32,861 nucleotides of DNA from SZUA-287 sp036397975. GTDB lineage: Bacteria; Bacteroidota; Ignavibacteria; UBA10030; UBA6906. The notes below the pieces were generated by a model. That model was not told where the DNA came from. It did not search any database and worked only from the letters and a program-made list of their open reading frames with translations. This document shows, piece by piece, positions 8,328 to 16,366 of this stretch (the stretch's first letter is position 1; each line of letters begins with the position of its first letter). The stretch spans positions 1 through 32,861 of the forward strand of contig DASWHW010000059.1 in the NCBI GenBank assembly GCA_036397975.1. Direction: 5' to 3'. Both the position numbers and the translations under genes were made by a program.

Positions 8328-10469
8328 TCACTTCAATATTATCCTTGCATCAACGACACTGAGGCCCTTCTCATAGACAATGACCGGATTCAAATCGAGC
8401 TCTGCTATATGATCGTTATAAGCCTCAACAAAACCGGAAACGCCGAGCAAAAGATCGACGATGGCTGGTTTATCACAACCCGACTGGCCGCGAATTCCCT
8501 TTAAAATATCCCGCGCGCGAAGTTCCTCGAGCATTTGCGGCGCAGATATTCCTCCGATCGGGAGAACCCGGAAAGAAACATCCTTCAATACTTCCACCAT
8601 AATACCCCCGAGACCAAACATCATCACGGGTCCAAATTGCGGATCCTGCGTTACCCCGACGACGATCTCCACCCCCTTCGGCATCATCGGACTGAGAATC
8701 ACGCCGTGGATCTTCGCTCTCTGGTTTTGTCGTCTTGCCCGACCAATCAAGAGATCAAACCCATCCTGCACCATGTCCTCGTTTTTTACATTGAGCAGCA
8801 CGCCCCCAATATCGCTCTTATGAAGTACATCCGGGGAGAGGATCTTCATGACGACGGGATACCCAATCCGTGCTGCCGCCTTGACGGCATCGTCAGCAGT
8901 TGCAGCGCATTCCCATGGCGTGACGGGAATTCCGTGGGCAAGGAGCACTTGCCGTGCTTCGCTCTCGACAAGATTCTTTCTTCCTGCTTTGCGCACTTGC
9001 TGAAACAGCGTTGTCACTTCCGGTCGCTGTTTCCCTTCGGAGTCGAGAAGGAAGTTACTCCGATCGTGAGAGATGGAAAGATGGTGGCCGTATTCATAAA
9101 GGACAGAGAGACATTTTGCTGCGATGTCGATCGACTCATGTACCGGAACATGATGTTCTTTCAAAATCTCCAGCGGATGAGGCCGGTACGATGCGTAAAG
9201 ACTGTGGACGACAATCGGTTTTCCACTCTTCACCGAAAGGGCGGCAAGTTGCCGTGCCGCCTCTTCCTCAGTGGAAAGCAGGGAATCGGAAAACCGGAGA
9301 TGATAACCGCCGAACAAACCGACGATCATCAATGCGTCAACATCCGTATCGGCTATCAGTATCTCTGCACATCTTGCAAAGACCAATGGATCAGAGTCCG
9401 TCGCGCCCGCAAGATCAATCGGATTCTCGATGATCGAGCTGCCGTTAAGTATCGTCTTCAGCTGTTTGATGGTCGTTTCGCCGATATCGACAACGGACAG
9501 ATGATAATCGGCAAGAGCATCAGCCGCGAGAGCACCATGGCCTCCGCCGTCTGACAGCACGGCAATGCGTTTGTCACGTAACGGCTTCAATGTTGCAAGA
9601 ACCTCCGCAGCCGGGAATAACTCGTCGGAATGATCGATCGTGATGATACCGGCCCGCTTAAATGCCGTATTCGCAACCACCGATAAGCCTGCAAGCGCCC
9701 CTGTGTGCGAATGCGCGGCTTGTCGGCCTTTGTCGGAGCGGCCACTCTTCAAAAGAACAATTGGTTTTTCGTCGACCGTCTGTTTCGCAACTTGAAGAAA
9801 CTTTCTCCCATCCCGCATTCCGTCAACAAACATAACAATGATATTTGTCTCTGCGTCTTTACGGAAATAATCAAGATACTCGTGGAACTGAATATCTGCC
9901 TCGTTGCCTACGCCAATGTATGCGCTGAACCCTAGATTGCTCTTGGCGCGAATTTCTGTAATGAGGCTAAGCGCCATATTCCCGCTCTGCGAAAGAATGG
10001 CAATCGATCCCTTCGGAAGGTCCCTGATTCCGGTAAGATTCATGCGATGATGGAGATTGAAGACTCCCGACGTATTTGGTCCGACAATACGCACGCCCTC
10101 TCTTTTTCCAATAGCAATAATCTGTTGCTGCAGTTTTATGCCATCGCTTCCTGTTTCTCCAAAGCCGACAGCGAGAATCACCGCGCCTTTCACATGTCTC
10201 TTCCCGCATTGTTCAAGAACCGAGGGAACAACGGGAGCCGGCGTTGCGATCAAGGCAAGGTCCACATCTTCCTGCACCGCTTCGAGGCTCTTGAATACCG
10301 GGAGCCCCAGAATTTCTTTTTCCTTCGGGTTGATCGGATAGATCTTGCCGGGGAACTTATCCCGCAGCAGAGATTGAATAGCTTGATAACCGCGCTTGCG
10401 GACATCACTGGACGCGCCAACAATAGCGATCGATCTCGGCCGAAGAACATGATTCAATGTCTGGGGCAT
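8328..10469 (-). CDS. Acyl-CoA synthetase (ADP-forming), fused alpha and beta subunits
   Basis: A 713-aa fusion. Residues about 5-460 are the alpha part: a CoA-binding Rossmann domain (SIAIVGASS at 13-21), then two succinyl-CoA-ligase-like domains. The phospho-histidine lies in HSHTGALAG; H255 is the likely residue. Residues about 490-713 are the ATP-grasp beta part (YPVVMKILSPDVLHKSDIGGV and PMMPKGVEIVVGV). Such enzymes convert acyl-CoA + ADP + phosphate to acid + CoA + ATP, conserving energy at the end of fermentative pathways. There is no GNAT acetyltransferase domain, so it is not a Pat-type enzyme. The ATG lies 1 nt after the stop of the enoyl-CoA hydratase gene (TAAgATG), showing coupling. 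Acyl specificity is unknown. Confidence 0.9.
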   Translation of the reverse strand: MPQTLNHVLRPRSIAIVGASSDVRKRGYQAIQSLLRDKFPGKIYPINPKEKEILGLPVFKSLEAVQEDVDLALIATPAPVVPSVLEQCGKRHVKGAVILAVGFGETGSDGIKLQQQIIAIGKREGVRIVGPNTSGVFNLHHRMNLTGIRDLPKGSIAILSQSGNMALSLITEIRAKSNLGFSAYIGVGNEADIQFHEYLDYFRKDAETNIIVMFVDGMRDGRKFLQVAKQTVDEKPIVLLKSGRSDKGRQAAHSHTGALAGLSVVANTAFKRAGIITIDHSDELFPAAEVLATLKPLRDKRIAVLSDGGGHGALAADALADYHLSVVDIGETTIKQLKTILNGSSIIENPIDLAGATDSDPLVFARCAEILIADTDVDALMIVGLFGGYHLRFSDSLLSTEEEAARQLAALSVKSGKPIVVHSLYASYRPHPLEILKEHHVPVHESIDIAAKCLSVLYEYGHHLSISHDRSNFLLDSEGKQRPEVTTLFQQVRKAGRKNLVESEARQVLLAHGIPVTPWECAATADDAVKAAARIGYPVVMKILSPDVLHKSDIGGVLLNVKNEDMVQDGFDLLIGRARRQNQRAKIHGVILSPMMPKGVEIVVGVTQDPQFGPVMMFGLGGIMVEVLKDVSFRVLPIGGISAPQMLEELRARDILKGIRGQSGCDKPAIVDLLLGVSGFVEAYNDHIAELDLNPVIVYEKGLSVVDARIILK

Positions 10470-10470
10470 C

Positions 10471-11262
10471 TTATCGTCCGTGAAACTTTGGTTTTCTCTT
10501 TTCCTTGAACGCCTGCACCCCTTCAACCCAATCTTCGGAAGCAAAGCATCGGAGCAGGCCGTCGACTTCGTTTTGCATCACCATCGAAAGATTCACCTGG
10601 CGGTGCTCAAGGAGATGCCGTTTGGCGAGCAACGCCGAGATGGGCGCTTTTGCGGCAAGCTCCTGAGCAAATGATTCGACCGCGCCCGAAAATTGATCGT
10701 CCGGAACGGCATCAAGGATAAGTCCTATTTTCTTGGCCTCAGAACCGTTGATACGATTTCCTCTCATGACAAGTTCTTTTGCCTTTGCAAGTCCCACGAG
10801 CGATGGAAGCAGCGATGTCACTCCGCCTCCGAGATACGTTCCGATACTCACTTCGGGGAATCCAATTTCCGCCGAGTTTTTCATGATCACAAAATCGCAC
10901 GCTATCGCCATTTCGGCCCCCGCACCGAGAGCATATCCATTCACAGCTGCAATGAAGAGCCTCGGCGAAAGCAGGATTTTTCCACAGACGGTTTGCTCCG
11001 CAACTGCATACGCATGCTTTTCTTCATCGGATCGATCATGCGACGCATGTTCTTTCAGATCAGCGCCGACGCAGAACGCTCTTCCCTCTCCGGTGATCAC
11101 CACAACCCGAATCTCCTGATCCCCTTCGAACTCCGTTATCGCTGCTTCAACTTCTTTATACAATTCCGCGGTTAACGCATTCAAACGATGCGGACGGGAA
11201 AACGTGATGCGTCCAATGGCATTGTTCTTTGCCACGACTATGGTATTGTGGTTCATCTTCAT
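10471..11262 (-). CDS. Enoyl-CoA hydratase/isomerase (crotonase) family protein
   Basis: A 263-aa crotonase-fold enzyme of typical length. The oxyanion-hole segments are AFCVGADLKE (about 62-71) and YALGAGAE (about 110-117). Both catalytic glutamates of true hydratases appear kept: E117 in GAGAEMAIACD and E137 in IGFPEVSIG. It should hydrate a trans-2-enoyl-CoA or catalyse a related addition or elimination. ATG 11262 was chosen because homology starts there; ATG 11256 is equally near, and no clear ribosome site is seen. It is the first gene of the three-gene minus-strand operon with the ADP-forming acyl-CoA synthetase and the KamA-like protein. The substrate is not evident. Confidence 0.9.
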   Translation of the reverse strand: MKMNHNTIVVAKNNAIGRITFSRPHRLNALTAELYKEVEAAITEFEGDQEIRVVVITGEGRAFCVGADLKEHASHDRSDEEKHAYAVAEQTVCGKILLSPRLFIAAVNGYALGAGAEMAIACDFVIMKNSAEIGFPEVSIGTYLGGGVTSLLPSLVGLAKAKELVMRGNRINGSEAKKIGLILDAVPDDQFSGAVESFAQELAAKAPISALLAKRHLLEHRQVNLSMVMQNEVDGLLRCFASEDWVEGVQAFKEKRKPKFHGR

Positions 11263-11563
11263 TGGTTTTACGGAATAACGTACTGCGAGCGTGAAGCGTG
11301 GCGCCACAGAGGATTTCAACTGAGGTTTAATAAACCCATTTTCAAGGAAGGGTGCAACCGTTTGACCACACCAGTAAACGACGGACAGGGAAGACACATC
11401 GGCACGAGCATGGCAAACGTCATTCCTATGCCGAGAGTGCTCTGTACGTCCGGCGTACGGGCCGGTATGCCGGCCCACTGGTTTCTTGTTCCGTTCTTCT
11501 GTTTGTTTCTTTCCGTGCATAGTCGTACGATAGCGTCGGTTACTTTCCGTATAGTTGAATCGA
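11263..11563. other. 301-bp divergent intergenic region between the enoyl-CoA hydratase operon and the ureide operon
   Basis: This region must hold both divergent promoters, but I see no clean -35/-10 pair on either strand. On the plus strand TATAGT at 11550-11555 is a possible -10 for allB without a convincing -35. A 13-bp inverted repeat GGTTTAATAAACC (11324-11336) and a pair of adjacent hairpins (11444-11476) are present. Long reading frames that cross this region antisense to or overlapping the flanking genes look like shadows. Confidence 0.5.
11444..11476. other. Two back-to-back inverted repeats upstream of allB
   Basis: GTACG-TCCGG-CGTAC (11444-11458) is followed without a gap by GGGCCGG-TATG-CCGGCCC (11459-11476). 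The second has a perfect 7-bp GC stem with a 4-nt loop. No T run follows on either strand, so it does not look like a terminator. It could be a structured leader or a regulator site. Confidence 0.5.
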
Positions 11564-12892
11564 ATGAACCTGCTCGCCCTTTCAAGCGCTCGCATTATCA
11601 CTCCAACCGGGACAGTCGGTGGCGTGGTCGTTCTCGACAATGATCACATTCATTCGGTGGGATCGTTCAATGACCTTCCCTCAGGCATTCGCCATATTGA
11701 ATATGGCACCGATGCCATCCTCCCCGGACTTGTTGATTCACACGTTCACGTGAACGAGCCTGGACGTACAGAATGGGAAGGTTTTTCCACTGCGACACGG
11801 GCGGCAGCGGCCGGGGGAGTCACGACAATCATTGACATGCCCCTCAACAGCTCACCAGTAACGACAACCGTGGAGGCTCTCGAAGTGAAACGCACGGCGG
11901 CGAAGAAACAACTCTGGGTGGATTGCGGGTTTTATGCTGGAGTTGTTCCCGGCAGCGATCAACACCTTGTTGCGCTGACCTCTCAAGGAATCCGTGGCGC
12001 AAAGGCATTCCTTGTTCACTCAGGCATAGAAGAGTTCCCTGCCGTTGGGGAAATGAAATTACGCGCAGCCCTGCCCATTCTTCAAAAAGCCGGACTTCCT
12101 CTTTTAGTTCACGCAGAGCTTGCCTCCTCGATTCGTGCAGGCATTTCAAGCGCGCGGAGCTATAGCGCATACGTGCGCTCACGTCCTCCGGAGTGGGAAA
12201 CCGACGCGATCAAGCTTCTTCTCTCGCTATGCGAAGAGTTCCGTTCACATATTCACATCGTTCACCTCTCTGCCCGGGAGTCGCTTCCAATACTGCAAGA
12301 GGCGAAACAAAATGGCTTGCCGGTTACGACTGAAACCTGCCCACACTATCTCCTCTACTCGGAAGAAGACATTCCTGATGGCGATACGCGTTTCAAGTGT
12401 GCGCCGCCGATTCGGTCACGTGAGCACAAGGAATCTCTCTGGGAAGGTTTATTGGATGGCACCGTTGATCTCGTTGTCTCCGATCATTCACCATCCCCGC
12501 CTTCCATGAAATTTCTGGACGAGGGCGACTTTGTCAAGGCGTGGGGAGGAATTTCCTCGATTCAATTCGGATTACCTGCTGTCTGGACTGAGGCCGCTAA
12601 TCGCGGGGCTACTCTGAATAACATGGTTGATTGGATGAGCACCCAACCAGCAAAGCTCGCAGGCATCAGTACAAGAAAGGGGGCCATTGCACCCGGAATG
12701 GATGCGGATCTCGTTGTGTTCGATCCGGACGGGGAAACACTTGTTTCTTCTACAAACATTTTGCACCGTCACAAGGTGACCCCGTATGAGGGGAAACTGC
12801 TTCGGGGAAAAGTTCGCGCGACCTACCTTCGTGGAAAAGCTGTATACGAGAATGGTATCTTCGAAAAAACCGCGCGGGGGATTCTTGTGTAG
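11564..12892 (+). CDS. allB: Allantoinase
   Basis: A 442-aa cyclic amidohydrolase that opens the hydantoin ring of allantoin to give allantoate. The metal site is visible: H60-x-H62 followed by NEPGRTEWEGF, the carboxylated lysine K147 in GAKAFLVHSG, the later histidines in LLVHAEL and HIHIVHLS, and the aspartate in VVSDHSPSP. The NEPGRTEWEGF and FLVHSG signatures separate allantoinase from dihydroorotase and hydantoinase. ATG 11564 begins the family homology; a TTG at 11555 is in frame, and there is no clear ribosome site. It is the first gene of a plus-strand operon followed by allantoicase, UraD, a DUF6986 protein and UraH, which confirms the role. Confidence 0.95.
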   Translation: MNLLALSSARIITPTGTVGGVVVLDNDHIHSVGSFNDLPSGIRHIEYGTDAILPGLVDSHVHVNEPGRTEWEGFSTATRAAAAGGVTTIIDMPLNSSPVTTTVEALEVKRTAAKKQLWVDCGFYAGVVPGSDQHLVALTSQGIRGAKAFLVHSGIEEFPAVGEMKLRAALPILQKAGLPLLVHAELASSIRAGISSARSYSAYVRSRPPEWETDAIKLLLSLCEEFRSHIHIVHLSARESLPILQEAKQNGLPVTTETCPHYLLYSEEDIPDGDTRFKCAPPIRSREHKESLWEGLLDGTVDLVVSDHSPSPPSMKFLDEGDFVKAWGGISSIQFGLPAVWTEAANRGATLNNMVDWMSTQPAKLAGISTRKGAIAPGMDADLVVFDPDGETLVSSTNILHRHKVTPYEGKLLRGKVRATYLRGKAVYENGIFEKTARGILV

Positions 12893-12941
12893 GTTTTGGT
12901 ATCAATGGCTTTCAGCGTAAAACAAATGACGATAGACTTGT

Positions 12942-13958
12942 ATGGAACATGAAATAAGCGAAGAGACCGCATTCCCCGGTTTGGTTGACCTTGCCGCGGA
13001 ACGCATTGGTGGAATTGCACTTGTGGCGAGCGATGAGTTTTTCGCGGAAAAGGAAAACTTGCTCAAACCTAAAAGAGGGGTTTTTATTCAGGACAAATAC
13101 ACTGACCGCGGAAAATGGATGGATGGATGGGAATCCAGAAGAAAGCGTGGTTCAGGGCATGACTGGTGTATTGTCAAGCTCGGTGCGACCGGCATCGTCA
13201 AGATAATCGATGTGGACACAAATCACTTTTTGGGAAACAGTCCTGCGTATGCATCGATTGAGGCTTGCGTTGCCCCGGCAACTACCTCCGGCAGCGATCT
13301 CCTATCAGAAAAAGTCCTCTGGCATACGGTCGTTCCCTTGTCCCAACTTCGACCCGGTTCGCACAACCTTCTAAGCGTGTCCAGCAGTGAGCCCTGGTCT
13401 CACATGCGCTTGAATATCTTTCCCGATGGCGGTGTTGCCCGTTTTCGTGTGTTTGGAGAAATCTGTCCGCAATGGGACCATCTGAAAACGGGTGATCTTG
13501 CAGACCTTGCCCTGATAACAAATGGAGGAAAAGGTGTCGCATGCAGTGATATGTTCTTCAGTCAAATGGATAATTTGATCATGCCCGGACAATCAAGGTC
13601 CATGGCTGACGGCTGGGAAACGCGTCGAAAACGTGGGCCAGGATATGATTGGGTAATCATACAACTCGGTCGAGAGGGTGTCGTCCAGAGAGTTGAAGTG
13701 GACACGACTCATTTCAAGGGGAATTATCCCGATCGATGTTCACTGGAAGTCTGTTCTGCGGATTCTATGACAGTATTGAACTGGCACGAACGCCAATGGC
13801 AGCCACTCCTCCCGGAGACGAGTCTCAAAGGCAACATCGTGCATCTCTTCGAGAAAGAGCTTCAACCATCCCCACCTTGCACTCATGTCAAATTCAATAT
13901 CTTTCCCGATGGGGGGGTGAGCAGATTGCGGATCTGGGGGCATATATCGTCTTCATGA
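12942..13958 (+). CDS. alc: Allantoicase
   Basis: A 338-aa enzyme that hydrolyses allantoate to ureidoglycolate and urea. It shows two tandem allantoicase domains with matching motifs. The first has KWMDGWESRRKRGSGHDW followed by VDTNHFLGN; the second has MADGWETRRKRGPGYDW followed by VDTTHFKGN. Each ends in LNIFPDGGV/FNIFPDGGV plus an RVFGE or RIWGH strand. The length is normal for the family. The ATG has no obvious ribosome site. It starts 49 bp after allB, and its stop overlaps the uraD start (ATGA at 13955-13958). Finding allantoicase rather than allantoate amidohydrolase indicates the urea-releasing branch of ureide degradation. Confidence 0.95.
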   Translation: MEHEISEETAFPGLVDLAAERIGGIALVASDEFFAEKENLLKPKRGVFIQDKYTDRGKWMDGWESRRKRGSGHDWCIVKLGATGIVKIIDVDTNHFLGNSPAYASIEACVAPATTSGSDLLSEKVLWHTVVPLSQLRPGSHNLLSVSSSEPWSHMRLNIFPDGGVARFRVFGEICPQWDHLKTGDLADLALITNGGKGVACSDMFFSQMDNLIMPGQSRSMADGWETRRKRGPGYDWVIIQLGREGVVQRVEVDTTHFKGNYPDRCSLEVCSADSMTVLNWHERQWQPLLPETSLKGNIVHLFEKELQPSPPCTHVKFNIFPDGGVSRLRIWGHISSS

Positions 13959-14464
13959 CCATTGATGAATTCAATGCGCTTTCTGAATCGTCGGCGGCAC
14001 GAGAACTGGAGCGTTGCTGCGGCTCGCGTCAATGGGTAACCGAAATGATGCGGCAACGCCCGTTTCAATCACTGCAACACCTCCTCGACGCAGCGGATAT
14101 TGCGTCGAAACTGTTGTCTGAAGATGATTGGAAAGAGGCTTTTTGTCATCATCCTCGCATTGGCGATGCCGCTACGTTGGAAAAGAAATTCTTCTCAACA
14201 CAAACATGGGCATCGGCGGAGCAGTCTGGCATGATGGGAGCTTCCCGGAATATTGCAGACGAATTCATGCAATTGAACGAGCGGTACGAGAAAACATTTG
14301 GATATATTTACGTTGTCTGTGCAACGGGAAAAACAGCCGAGGAAATGCATGCAGACATTAGCCAGCGAATCCTCAATACGCCGGCACGTGAACTTGCGAC
14401 TGCCTCGGCTGAACAAACTAAGATAACTCGTCTGCGCCTTCAGAAACTTCTCACGACGGCGTAG
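13955..14464 (+). CDS. uraD: 2-oxo-4-hydroxy-4-carboxy-5-ureidoimidazoline (OHCU) decarboxylase
   Basis: A 169-aa protein that decarboxylates OHCU to S-allantoin, the last step from urate. The conserved segment FCHHPRIGD (about 63-71) holds the catalytic histidine, likely H66. SAEQSGM (about 87-93) and the FGYIYVVCATGKTAEEM block (about 115-131) are family signatures. ATG 13955 overlaps the allantoicase stop by 4 nt and begins the homology; the frame extends further upstream but only inside alc. It works directly after UraH, encoded two genes downstream. Confidence 0.94.
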   Translation: MTIDEFNALSESSAARELERCCGSRQWVTEMMRQRPFQSLQHLLDAADIASKLLSEDDWKEAFCHHPRIGDAATLEKKFFSTQTWASAEQSGMMGASRNIADEFMQLNERYEKTFGYIYVVCATGKTAEEMHADISQRILNTPARELATASAEQTKITRLRLQKLLTTA

Positions 14465-14474
14465 ACCGGGTATA

Positions 14475-15950
14475 TTGACTCAGGAAATTTTATTGTCGCC
14501 ATCCACTAAAACATCACTCAGCGTTGAGCTGACGAATCAGGTCATCAATAAGTTGCGGGATGCAAACGCGCAATTCATCAGGCATTATCCGGGTGATTCT
14601 TTCCACCGTCAGCCGGTGCATACAGTGTACGGGGGTGCACAGATATTCAAAGCTGACTCCGCTCAAAAACTGGGGACTGCTGCGCTGAACGTCTTGACGG
14701 CTGAAGCCCCGCATTTCGTCACGTTTGCACAAGCGATCGGTTTGCAGGGCTCTTCCACACTGCCGAGCACAGCGCAACGAATTGTGTCGTTGGAAAAACG
14801 CCTGAAGAAGAACCCGCAGACAGTGAAAACCCAGTCACCTTCGGCGTGGCTCGCGCATACTGTCTATAGTAGAGTGCTTGAGAAGCTCACAAAGGAGCCT
14901 GTCGAAGATTACCGGATTGACTTTGAGGATGGTTATGGGAACCGGCCCGACTCCGAGGAAGATCATCACGCAGCGTTTGCCGCAGAGGAAGTCGCCCGCG
15001 GCATGGAACAGAAGAGCCTCCCTCCTTTCATCGGCATTCGTATTAAACCCTTCACGGAAGACTTAAAAGCGCGGAGCGTCCGAACATTGGATATTTTCCT
15101 CTCGACCCTCCTCGGTGCAACACGGGGATCTTTGCCGGACGGGTTTGTTGTCACGCTCCCTAAAGTCACCAGCGGCGCTCAGGTGGAATCGCTAGTCGCA
15201 TTATTTTCAGCCATTGAAACACACCATCGGCTTCCGGAAGGAACGCTGAAGCTGGAGATCATGGTCGAGACCCCGCAATCGATCATCACGCCTGAAGGAA
15301 GCTCAGCGTTACCCTTGTTCGCGAAGGCGTCAGGAGGCCGATGCATTGCCGCACATTTCGGGGTCTATGACTATACTGCTTCCACGAACATTACGGCGGC
15401 GTACCAGACCATGGGGCATCCGGCATGTGATTTTGCTCGACACATGATGGTCGTTGCTTTTGCGGGAACAGGAATCACGTTGTCCGACGGGGCGACCAAC
15501 ATCATGCCTGTCGGTCCATATCGCGCGGTGAAAGGTCACCGGCTGAGCGCGCGTGAAAAGAAAGAGAACCGGGTCGTCGTTCAGCGCGCATGGAAAATGG
15601 GCTTTGATGACATTCAACATTCTCTACAGAATGGCTTCTATCAGGGATGGGATTTACATCCGGCTCAACTTCCGGTTCGATATGCAGCAGTGTATTCTTT
15701 TTTCCTGAGCGGTCTCGATGCCGCTGCATACCGGTTGAAAAGCTTCATGGAAAAAGCAGCGCAGGCCTCTCTGGTCGGTGATATCTTTGACGATGCTGCG
15801 ACGGGGCAGGGTCTCCTGAATTTCTTCCTCCGCGGAATAAACTGTAGGGCAATTACCGAAGAAGAGGCAACGGTGACTGGGCTTTCCGTCAATGAGATTC
15901 GGACAAGGTCTTTTGTAAAAATCCTGGGTGGTCGGCGAGTGAATCGTTAA
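14475..15950 (+). CDS. DUF6986 family protein, related to the citrate lyase beta/HpcH-HpaI superfamily, in a ureide operon
   Basis: A 491-aa protein I recognise as the DUF6986 family, sometimes labelled aldolase or, misleadingly, phosphoenolpyruvate kinase. The middle resembles the TIM-barrel CitE/HpcH lyases: an acidic patch in RIDFEDGYG (D149, E151, D152), an arginine in IGIRIKPF (R189), LEIMVETPQSI with E265 as a likely metal ligand, and AAHFGVYDYTAS (H294, D299). This suggests Mg-dependent chemistry on a small 2-oxo acid or CoA ester; the reaction is not established. The start is TTG 14475, 10 nt after uraD; no ATG is in frame upstream. Its place between uraD and uraH implies a role in ureide or glyoxylate use. 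Confidence 0.85.
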   Translation: MTQEILLSPSTKTSLSVELTNQVINKLRDANAQFIRHYPGDSFHRQPVHTVYGGAQIFKADSAQKLGTAALNVLTAEAPHFVTFAQAIGLQGSSTLPSTAQRIVSLEKRLKKNPQTVKTQSPSAWLAHTVYSRVLEKLTKEPVEDYRIDFEDGYGNRPDSEEDHHAAFAAEEVARGMEQKSLPPFIGIRIKPFTEDLKARSVRTLDIFLSTLLGATRGSLPDGFVVTLPKVTSGAQVESLVALFSAIETHHRLPEGTLKLEIMVETPQSIITPEGSSALPLFAKASGGRCIAAHFGVYDYTASTNITAAYQTMGHPACDFARHMMVVAFAGTGITLSDGATNIMPVGPYRAVKGHRLSAREKKENRVVVQRAWKMGFDDIQHSLQNGFYQGWDLHPAQLPVRYAAVYSFFLSGLDAAAYRLKSFMEKAAQASLVGDIFDDAATGQGLLNFFLRGINCRAITEEEATVTGLSVNEIRTRSFVKILGGRRVNR

Positions 15951-16002
15951 CGTTGCGGATTGCGTCTATTTTGATTAGACTATTCCGCGCGGAAGGAAAC
16001 AG

Positions 16003-16350
16003 ATGAAAAGTCCAATCACAACCCATGTGCTTGATACTACCCGAGGGGTTCCCGCAGACGGCGTGACCGTCATGCTTGAACGAGAAAACTACTCTTCGGA
16101 GTGGAAAGAACTGGGTCGCGGAACGACTAACAAGGAGGGAAGAATCATGGATCTGCTTCCGGAGAATGTCGAGTTAACGGAAGGCTCTTATCGTTTACGT
16201 TTCTTAACTGAGGACTACTTTTCCAAACGCGGTCAATCTTCTCTCTATCCGTTCGTCGATGTGACGTTCACCATTACCGAGGCGGGAAGTCACTATCACA
16301 TTCCTCTCCTTATCAGTCCCTTCGGATACTCCACTTATCGGGGAAGTTGA
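16003..16350 (+). CDS. uraH: 5-hydroxyisourate hydrolase (transthyretin-like)
   Basis: A 115-aa enzyme that hydrolyses 5-hydroxyisourate to OHCU, which UraD then decarboxylates. The family signatures are the N-terminal ITTHVLDTTRGVPADG (H8 catalytic), the C-terminal HYHIPLLISPFGYSTYRGS with H97 and H99, and the terminal YRGS tetrapeptide, all expected of HIU hydrolase and not of plain transthyretin. A ribosome site (GGAAGGAAACAG) precedes the ATG. It is the last gene of the plus-strand ureide operon and ends 16 bp from the convergent response regulator gene. Confidence 0.96.
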   Translation: MKSPITTHVLDTTRGVPADGVTVMLERENYSSEWKELGRGTTNKEGRIMDLLPENVELTEGSYRLRFLTEDYFSKRGQSSLYPFVDVTFTITEAGSHYHIPLLISPFGYSTYRGS

Positions 16351-16366
16351 AATCCCCTTCTCGCCG

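Noticed and set aside
8535..9554. Long plus-strand frame of 339 codons opposite the acyl-CoA synthetase.
   Set aside because: It is antisense to a well-supported gene, and its product has no recognisable domain; a shadow frame.
11263..11640. N-terminal extension of the enoyl-CoA hydratase frame up to 11640.
   Set aside because: The crotonase fold starts at 11262; the extension overlaps the divergent allB start and has no family similarity.
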